A DNA stretch of 64,000 nt from a bacterium (lineage in GTDB: Bacteria; Pseudomonadota; Alphaproteobacteria; Sphingomonadales; Sphingomonadaceae). Of the stretch, positions 59,563 through 64,000 are shown piece after piece. The stretch covers positions 1 to 64,000 of the forward strand of contig JAVBXL010000020.1 in assembly GCA_030824575.1 (NCBI GenBank), in the 5' to 3' direction. Both the position numbers and the translations under genes were made by a program. The notes beneath the pieces are model-generated. The model saw only the letters and a list, made by a program, of their open reading frames with translations, did not search any database and was not told the DNA's origin. Numbering within the stretch: position 1 is the stretch's first letter; each line of letters opens with the position of its first letter.

Positions 59563-61686
59563 CTAAGGATTGGGCGTCGGCCTCTGCTGACGCTGGCGGT
59601 CGCGGCCCAGCACATTGTCGATCCATTGCTGGTCGATGCGCGGCGGTTGTGGCCGGTCCTGCTGGGGCCGGTCTTCGGGATCGACTTCCATCTGCGGATC
59701 GTCGCTGTCAGGGTCCGAAGACCGCACGCGGGGGCGTTCGATCGGCAGGCCGTTTTCGTCGACCAGCATGCCGCCGCCCGTGCCGCCATCCACGCCCCCA
59801 CCCATCCCATTGTCGGGGCTGCCATAATAGGCCTCGTCGTCCGGCTCCAGCTGCCATTCGGGCAATGTCACTTGGGTTTCGAACTGCTCCACCGGGCGCT
59901 TGGACACGGCCACCTTCATATAATCGGCGAAGGCATGGGCCGGCGCACGGCCGCCTTGCAGGCCACCCACGGACTTGGCGTCGTCGCGGCCCATCCACAC
60001 ACCGGTCGTGATGCCGCTGGAAAAGCCCAGAAAATAGCCATCCTTGTTGCTGGTCGTGGTGCCGGTCTTGCCCGCCACCGGGCGGCCGATCTGCGCGGCC
60101 TTGCCGGTGCCGGTGCTGACCGCGGTCTGCATCAGGTCGGTCATGCCGGCGGCGACCCAGGGGGCTACCAGCACGCGGCTGGTGTCGTCCTGATGGCTGT
60201 AGAGCAACCGGCCGTCGGCGGTCGTGACCTTGGTGATACCATAGGGCGTAACCGCAATGCCCTTGCGTGCGATCGAAGCGGCGGCGCGGGTCATGTCGAT
60301 CAGGCGGACGTCCGACGTGCCCAGCACCATCGAAGGGTGGGTATTGACCGGGGTCGTCACGCCAAAGCGGCGCGCCATGTCGGCGACGGTCGGGAAACCG
60401 ACCTCCACGCCCAGCTTCGCCGCGACCGTGTTGATCGAATAGGCGAAGGCGGTACGAATATCGATGTCGCCGGAAAAACGCCCCGAACTGTTACGCGGCG
60501 ACCAGCCGTTGATCGTCACCGGCTCGTCGGTCACGCCGGTATCGGGCGTGTAGCCCGACTCCAGCGCCGCCATATAGACGAAGATCTTCCAGGCCGATCC
60601 AGGCTGGCGCGTTGCGGTGGTGGCGCGGTTGTAATTGGACGTCACATAATCCAGCCCGCCGACCATCGCGCGCACCGCCCCGTCGCGGTCCAGGCTGACC
60701 AGCGCGCCCTGCGTCCCCGACGGCACATTGGCCTGGATCGCCGCAGTCGCCGCTTTCTGCATGCCAAGGTCGATGGTGGTATAGACCTCCAGCGGCTCGT
60801 TGGGCTCGTCGATCAGCAGGTCGAGCTGGGGCAGCGCCCAGTCGGTGAAATAGCGCACGCTGTTCTGCGGCGCTTCGGGGGCCAGCTTGACGCTCTGGAT
60901 ATCGGCATCCGCCCGCTGCGAGGCGGAAATCACGCCATTTTCCTGCATCAGGTCCAGCACCACCCCGGCGCGGCCGATTGCCGCGTCCGCGTCGGCGGTG
61001 GGGGAATAGCTGGACGGGGCTTTGACCAGCCCGGCGACGATCGCGGCTTCGGGCAGGCTGAGCGCTACAGCGGGATGGCCGAAAAATTTGCGACTGGCCG
61101 CGTCGATGCCATAGGCGCCGCCGCCGAAATAGACTTTGTTGAGGTAGAGTTCGAGGATCTGCCGCTTGGAGAATTTCCGCTCCAGCGCCAGCGCCAGCAC
61201 CATTTCGCGGATCTTGCGGCCGAAACTATAGCTGTTGTTGAGGAAGATGTTGCGCGTCACCTGCTGGGTGATGGTCGATGCGCCCTGCAAGCGCCTGCCC
61301 TTGCCGCGATTTTCGATCGCGACCCAGGCGGCGCGCGCCATGCCGATCGGATCGACGCCGGGATGCAGGTAAAAACGTTTGTCCTCGGTCGATACCATGG
61401 CATCGACCATGACCTGCGGAATCTGGTCATAGGCCATCCATTGGCCAAAGCTTGGCCCCAAGGACACGATCACGCTGCCGTCGGCGGCATGAACGCGGAT
61501 CATCTGGCCATTGGGGGAGGATTTCAGGCTGTCATAACTGGGCAGCGACTGCATCGCGATCACCACCGCGATCACCACGGCCAGCAGGCCCGCCACCGCC
61601 GTCGCGAGGCCGATCTTCAGCCCGCGCAGCATCCATGTCTTCGCGCGGCCACGCGGCGCGCCCTTGCTCTTGCCTGATCCTGCCAT
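59563..61686 (-). CDS. Penicillin-binding protein 1A (bifunctional transglycosylase/transpeptidase)
   Basis: Polymerises and crosslinks peptidoglycan. N-terminal membrane anchor (GLKIGLATAVAGLLAVVIAVVIAMQSL); GT51 transglycosylase domain with STEDKRFYLHPGVDPIGMARA (catalytic Glu in EDKRF) and GASTITQQVTRNIFL; transpeptidase domain with ATRQPGSAWKIFVY (SxxK), YSINTVA (SxN) and VAGKTGTTTSNKDG (KTG). 707 aa. The C-terminal ~90 residues are a Gly/Asp/Pro/Gln-rich disordered tail (GGGVDGGTGGGMLVDE...). Confidence 0.95.
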   Translation of the reverse strand: MAGSGKSKGAPRGRAKTWMLRGLKIGLATAVAGLLAVVIAVVIAMQSLPSYDSLKSSPNGQMIRVHAADGSVIVSLGPSFGQWMAYDQIPQVMVDAMVSTEDKRFYLHPGVDPIGMARAAWVAIENRGKGRRLQGASTITQQVTRNIFLNNSYSFGRKIREMVLALALERKFSKRQILELYLNKVYFGGGAYGIDAASRKFFGHPAVALSLPEAAIVAGLVKAPSSYSPTADADAAIGRAGVVLDLMQENGVISASQRADADIQSVKLAPEAPQNSVRYFTDWALPQLDLLIDEPNEPLEVYTTIDLGMQKAATAAIQANVPSGTQGALVSLDRDGAVRAMVGGLDYVTSNYNRATTATRQPGSAWKIFVYMAALESGYTPDTGVTDEPVTINGWSPRNSSGRFSGDIDIRTAFAYSINTVAAKLGVEVGFPTVADMARRFGVTTPVNTHPSMVLGTSDVRLIDMTRAAASIARKGIAVTPYGITKVTTADGRLLYSHQDDTSRVLVAPWVAAGMTDLMQTAVSTGTGKAAQIGRPVAGKTGTTTSNKDGYFLGFSSGITTGVWMGRDDAKSVGGLQGGRAPAHAFADYMKVAVSKRPVEQFETQVTLPEWQLEPDDEAYYGSPDNGMGGGVDGGTGGGMLVDENGLPIERPRVRSSDPDSDDPQMEVDPEDRPQQDRPQPPRIDQQWIDNVLGRDRQRQQRPTPNP

Positions 61687-61811
61687 CTGTGCCGCCCCGG
61701 ATACGCGCTAATCCCGGCCCCTGCCAGCGCAAATCATGCGCCCGGCGTGGAAAAAGACCGTCGCGCCTTCCATGGGGATCGGCGCTTTACCGGGGATGAA
61801 TAAGAGAAACC

Positions 61812-61885
61812 CCGTTCGCTTCGAGCGAAGTCGAGAAGCGTCTAACGCCGCGCTCGTGTTTCTCGAATTCGTTCAAAACGAACGG
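61812..61885. repeat. REP-like inverted repeat, GTTCGCTTCGAGCGAAGTCGAG variant
   Basis: CCGTTCGCTTCGAGCGAAGTCGAGAAGCG at the left and TTTCTCGAATTCGTTCAAAACGAACGG at the right, an imperfect inverted pair with a 17-bp spacer. It differs from the GGGCTGAGCCTGTC type but shares the CCGTTCG ends. Confidence 0.6.
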
Positions 61886-61896
61886 AGTAAAGGGGC

Positions 61897-62301
61897 TTAC
61901 GCCTCGTCGTCGCGCGGCTTGAAGTCCAGGCTGGCGCTGTTCATGCAATAACGTAGCCCATTGACGCCGGGACCATCGGGGAAGACATGGCCCAAATGCC
62001 CTTCGCAGGTGGCGCAGCGGACTTCGGTGCGCACCATGCCATGGCTTGCGTCACGAATTTCCTCGACCGCGTCGCTATCGACCGGTGCGGTGAAGCTGGG
62101 CCAGCCAGACCCGCTGTCATATTTCTCGCCCGCGTCGAACAATTCCGCGCCGCAACCGGCGCAATAATAGACGCCGTCGGCCTTGTTGCCGTTATAGGGA
62201 CCGGTAAAGGCCCGCTCCGTGCCCGCTTCGCGCAGCACATGATATTGTTCGGGGGAAAGGCGGTTGCGCCATTCGGCGTCGCTCAGGTTCAGCTTGTCCA
62301 T
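61897..62301 (-). CDS. msrB: Peptide-methionine (R)-S-oxide reductase
   Basis: Repairs methionine-R-sulfoxide in proteins. 134 aa with the zinc Cys pairs ([10 protein letters not shown] and [15 protein letters not shown]), the [11 protein letters not shown] substrate segment and the catalytic Cys in [13 protein letters not shown]-terminus [36 protein letters not shown] is typical. Downstream of holA with a 31-bp gap. Confidence 0.96.
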   Translation of the reverse strand: MDKLNLSDAEWRNRLSPEQYHVLREAGTERAFTGPYNGNKADGVYYCAGCGAELFDAGEKYDSGSGWPSFTAPVDSDAVEEIRDASHGMVRTEVRCATCEGHLGHVFPDGPGVNGLRYCMNSASLDFKPRDDEA

Positions 62302-62332
62302 GACCGCAATATGGCCTTGCCGGACATAGGGT

Positions 62333-63373
62333 TCAAGTCCGCTCGCGCGCCGCCTGCCGCGCGATCGTCAGCAATTCGTGGCGGACCATCAGGTCGCCCA
62401 GCCCCCGGCCCGACCGGGTCGCGCGCTCCGCTTCTAGCAGGCGTTGGAGCACGCGAGCGATGCCCGGCGCATCCCATTGCCGCACCTGGCGCGACACCAG
62501 CCCCTTTTCCTTCCAGAACACCGCCTTGCCCGCCGCCTCGACCGCGCCGTCCAGCCGGCCGCTCGCGTCGAAATCCGTGCGGATATTGGCGATCAGCATC
62601 GCCCGGTTGAGCAGAGGGCGAATGACCGAGGCCATGGCCGTGCCGGTTTCGTTCAGGCTGGTCAGTTCCCGGTGCATGGCTTTGAGGTCGCCACCCAGCA
62701 CGGCGTTGACCAGCGGGCCGACCTCCGTATCAGGATTATCGGCCGACAACGCATCGAGCGCTTCGGCCGTCGCCTCGCGCGGGCGGTCAGGGGCGGCGTC
62801 AAGATAGAGGATCAGCTTTTCGATCTCACCGGTCATCAGCGCGCGGTCGCCATTGGCCAGGTCGACGATGCGGCGGGCAAGGTCGGAGGGCAGGCGCAGC
62901 CCGCCGTCGCGCGCGATGCCGACGGCGATCTGTTCCGATTCGCGCGCATCGGGCTGGTAGGATATGCACGCCATCACCGCCTTGTGATCCAGCGCCAGCT
63001 TGACCAGCTTCGACGTCGCTTTCAGCGCGCCTGCGACAGCGATCACCGGGTTGCCGGCGGCCTGCGCCTCCAGCAGGGCGGTCAGCGCCGGCACCGATTC
63101 CTCGCCCATGCCGCTGACCCGAATCCAGCGCTTGTCGCCGAACATGGAAAAGGACGCCGCTTCATCGGACAGCCGGGCGGGATCGTCCTTCAATGTCGCC
63201 CCGTCCAGGTCGATGCGTTCGGCCTGCGGTCCCATGGCGCGCTCCAGCCGCTTCGCCAGCGACTGGCTGCCCGCTTCGTCCGGGCCGTAGAGCAGGAAGA
63301 AGCGGATATCGGCCGAGGCGCCCTGACCCGGCGCGTCGAGCGCCCGTTCGATCTGGCCGCGATTGGCCTTCAA
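62333..63373 (-). CDS. holA: DNA polymerase III delta subunit
   Basis: Clamp-loader subunit. 346 aa: the opening [43 protein letters not shown] is characteristic of HolA (degenerate P-loop equivalent YGPDEAG), followed by the [26 protein letters not shown] region and the alpha-helical C-terminal domain. It overlaps lptE by 4 bp; leuS-lptE-holA is the usual order in this lineage. Confidence 0.93.
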   Translation of the reverse strand: MKANRGQIERALDAPGQGASADIRFFLLYGPDEAGSQSLAKRLERAMGPQAERIDLDGATLKDDPARLSDEAASFSMFGDKRWIRVSGMGEESVPALTALLEAQAAGNPVIAVAGALKATSKLVKLALDHKAVMACISYQPDARESEQIAVGIARDGGLRLPSDLARRIVDLANGDRALMTGEIEKLILYLDAAPDRPREATAEALDALSADNPDTEVGPLVNAVLGGDLKAMHRELTSLNETGTAMASVIRPLLNRAMLIANIRTDFDASGRLDGAVEAAGKAVFWKEKGLVSRQVRQWDAPGIARVLQRLLEAERATRSGRGLGDLMVRHELLTIARQAARERT

Positions 63374-63870
63374 GGATTGGCGGCCTTGCGCGAATAAAGC
63401 GCCAGCCGGGTGACGATCTGGTCCGCCACCGTCTGCGACAGCCGTTCCAGCGCCGTGTCTTCGGCCGCGATCGTGGCATATTCGCTCGACGTCACGTCGA
63501 TGCCCGCGTCCGATCCGGCGGTATCGTCCAGCAATTGCGCGCCGGTGGTTTCATCAACGAGTTGATACCGGGCACGTAAAGTGCGGCGCTCGCGCGTGAT
63601 CGCGGCGTCGGATCGCAGGCCAAAGCCGCTGATGTCGTCGTCCAGCTTCACCACCAGCTTGTAGCGCGGGCCGCTGCCGCTGCGCATCGCCGACAGCCGG
63701 TCGTTGAGCGCATTGCGCACCAGCCAGCCGCCCTTGCCCTCAATCGGTTCGACCGTGACATTGCCCAGCGCCTGCGCCACCGGGCCCTGCCCGCCCCCGC
63801 CATAGACCGGGCGCAGACCGCAAGCGGTGAGGGAGGCAAGGGCGATCAAGAGCAGTGGCCAAGGCTTCAT
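63370..63870 (-). CDS. lptE: LPS-assembly lipoprotein LptE
   Basis: Outer-membrane plug lipoprotein that works with LptD to insert lipopolysaccharide. The lipobox is LTACGLRPVYGGG after MKPWPLLLIALAS. The ATG at 63870 is preferred over 63882 (MEVRMKPW). The conserved RPVYGG segment and the ALNDRLSAM region fit the family. 166 aa. It sits between the end of leuS and holA. Confidence 0.85.
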   Translation of the reverse strand: MKPWPLLLIALASLTACGLRPVYGGGGQGPVAQALGNVTVEPIEGKGGWLVRNALNDRLSAMRSGSGPRYKLVVKLDDDISGFGLRSDAAITRERRTLRARYQLVDETTGAQLLDDTAGSDAGIDVTSSEYATIAAEDTALERLSQTVADQIVTRLALYSRKAANP

Positions 63871-63884
63871 GCGAACCTCCATAA

Positions 63885-63964
63885 CCGTTCGCCCTGAGCC
63901 TGTCGAAGGGCTTTCCTTGCTTTTCAGGAAGAAGCGGGCCTTCGACAGGCTCCGGCCGAACGGC
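63885..63964. repeat. REP-like inverted repeat, third copy of the GAGCCTGTCGAAG family
   Basis: CCGTTCGCCCTGAGCCTGTCGAAGGGC and GGGCCTTCGACAGGCTCCGGCCGAACGGC face each other across a 24-bp spacer. It separates the leuS stop from lptE. Confidence 0.85.
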
Positions 63965-63970
63965 GTTTTG

Positions 63971-64000
63971 TTAGATGACCAGGTTTACCAGCCGATCGGG
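63971..64000 (-). CDS. leuS: Leucyl-tRNA synthetase, last 9 codons only (rest outside window)
   Basis: The minus strand reads P-D-R-L-V-N-L-V-I-stop, ending at 63971. '(R/K)LVN(I/L)VV/I*' is a recurrent C-terminus of bacterial LeuS, and leuS precedes lptE-holA in related genomes. Only ten codons including the stop are visible, so the call rests mainly on context. Confidence 0.6.
   Translation of the reverse strand, partial: PDRLVNLVI

Noticed and set aside
1-64000. tRNA or rRNA genes, prophage, IS elements
   Set aside because: No cloverleaf-type T-loop (GGTTCGAATCC) with matching arms, no rRNA-like sequence and no transposase or integrase motifs were seen in the window.

Overview
The window looks like a chromosomal segment of a sphingomonad (Alphaproteobacteria, Sphingomonadales; probably Sphingobium, Sphingomonas or a close relative). 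Reasons: high GC throughout, alphaproteobacterial marker genes (mipZ, mmcB, pdeM, hemJ, DUF1491, DUF6489, the hemE-oriC-ppsR-maf-aroE-coaE-dnaQ block), OmpP1/FadL and TonB receptors, and the GTTCGGGCTGAGCCTGTCGAAG type of dispersed repeat familiar from sphingomonads. No rRNA, tRNA, prophage, IS element or CRISPR array was seen. Most of the window is ordinary core genome, densely packed with 1-14 bp gene overlaps.

Layout. 1-8.3 kb: partial flavin reductase, malic enzyme (maeB), mutS, glnD. 8.4-15.3 kb: L,D-transpeptidase, ribA, xth, lolA, then a low-GC two-gene insert (small protein plus retropepsin-like protease) and ftsK. 15.3-23.4 kb: GNAT, EamA exporter, ispG, FadL-type porin, phosphomannomutase/phosphoglucomutase, a J-domain membrane protein, mipZ, panC. 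23.5-29 kb: hemJ, hemE, a DnaA-box cluster that is very probably the chromosomal origin (about 25.09-25.38 kb), then ppsR, maf, aroE, coaE and dnaQ. 29-37 kb: hpf, ptsN, thioesterase, DUF1491, SleB-like hydrolase, mmcB, ankyrin protein, Sco1, YcgN, SprT/YgjP-type metallopeptidase, trhO, pdeM. 37-42 kb: a large TonB-dependent receptor, yggS, a ThiE-like protein, a PgpC-like HAD phosphatase. 42.1-45.7 kb: a four-gene Mla/MCE lipid transport operon. 45.7-54.3 kb: pepN and the mnmE-mnmG-rsmG-parA-parB cluster with four parS-like palindromes. 54.4-64 kb: dienelactone hydrolase, quinone oxidoreductase, TerC, rho, a two-domain aspartyl protease, PBP1A, msrB, holA, lptE and the 3' tip of leuS.

How the parts fit. 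The window carries the origin, the ParABS centromere system, MipZ (division-site placement relative to ParB), FtsK (terminus segregation), replication genes (dnaQ, holA) and repair genes (mutS, xth, mmcB, pdeM). It also carries envelope biogenesis (lolA, lptE, Mla, PBP1A, L,D-transpeptidase).

The most interesting non-coding signal is a pair of paralogous minus-strand elements at 12.0-12.13 kb and 19.45-19.58 kb. They share sequence blocks at identical spacing, end in UUCG-loop terminators with U8 tails, and expose an AUCCUCUCCU anti-Shine-Dalgarno stretch. That stretch is perfectly complementary over 10 nt to the ribosome-binding site of the TonB-dependent receptor at 37.1 kb, and over 7 nt to that of the FadL-type porin next to the second copy. 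I read them as twin trans-acting sRNAs controlling outer-membrane proteins. All function calls are from sequence reading alone; no database search was run.
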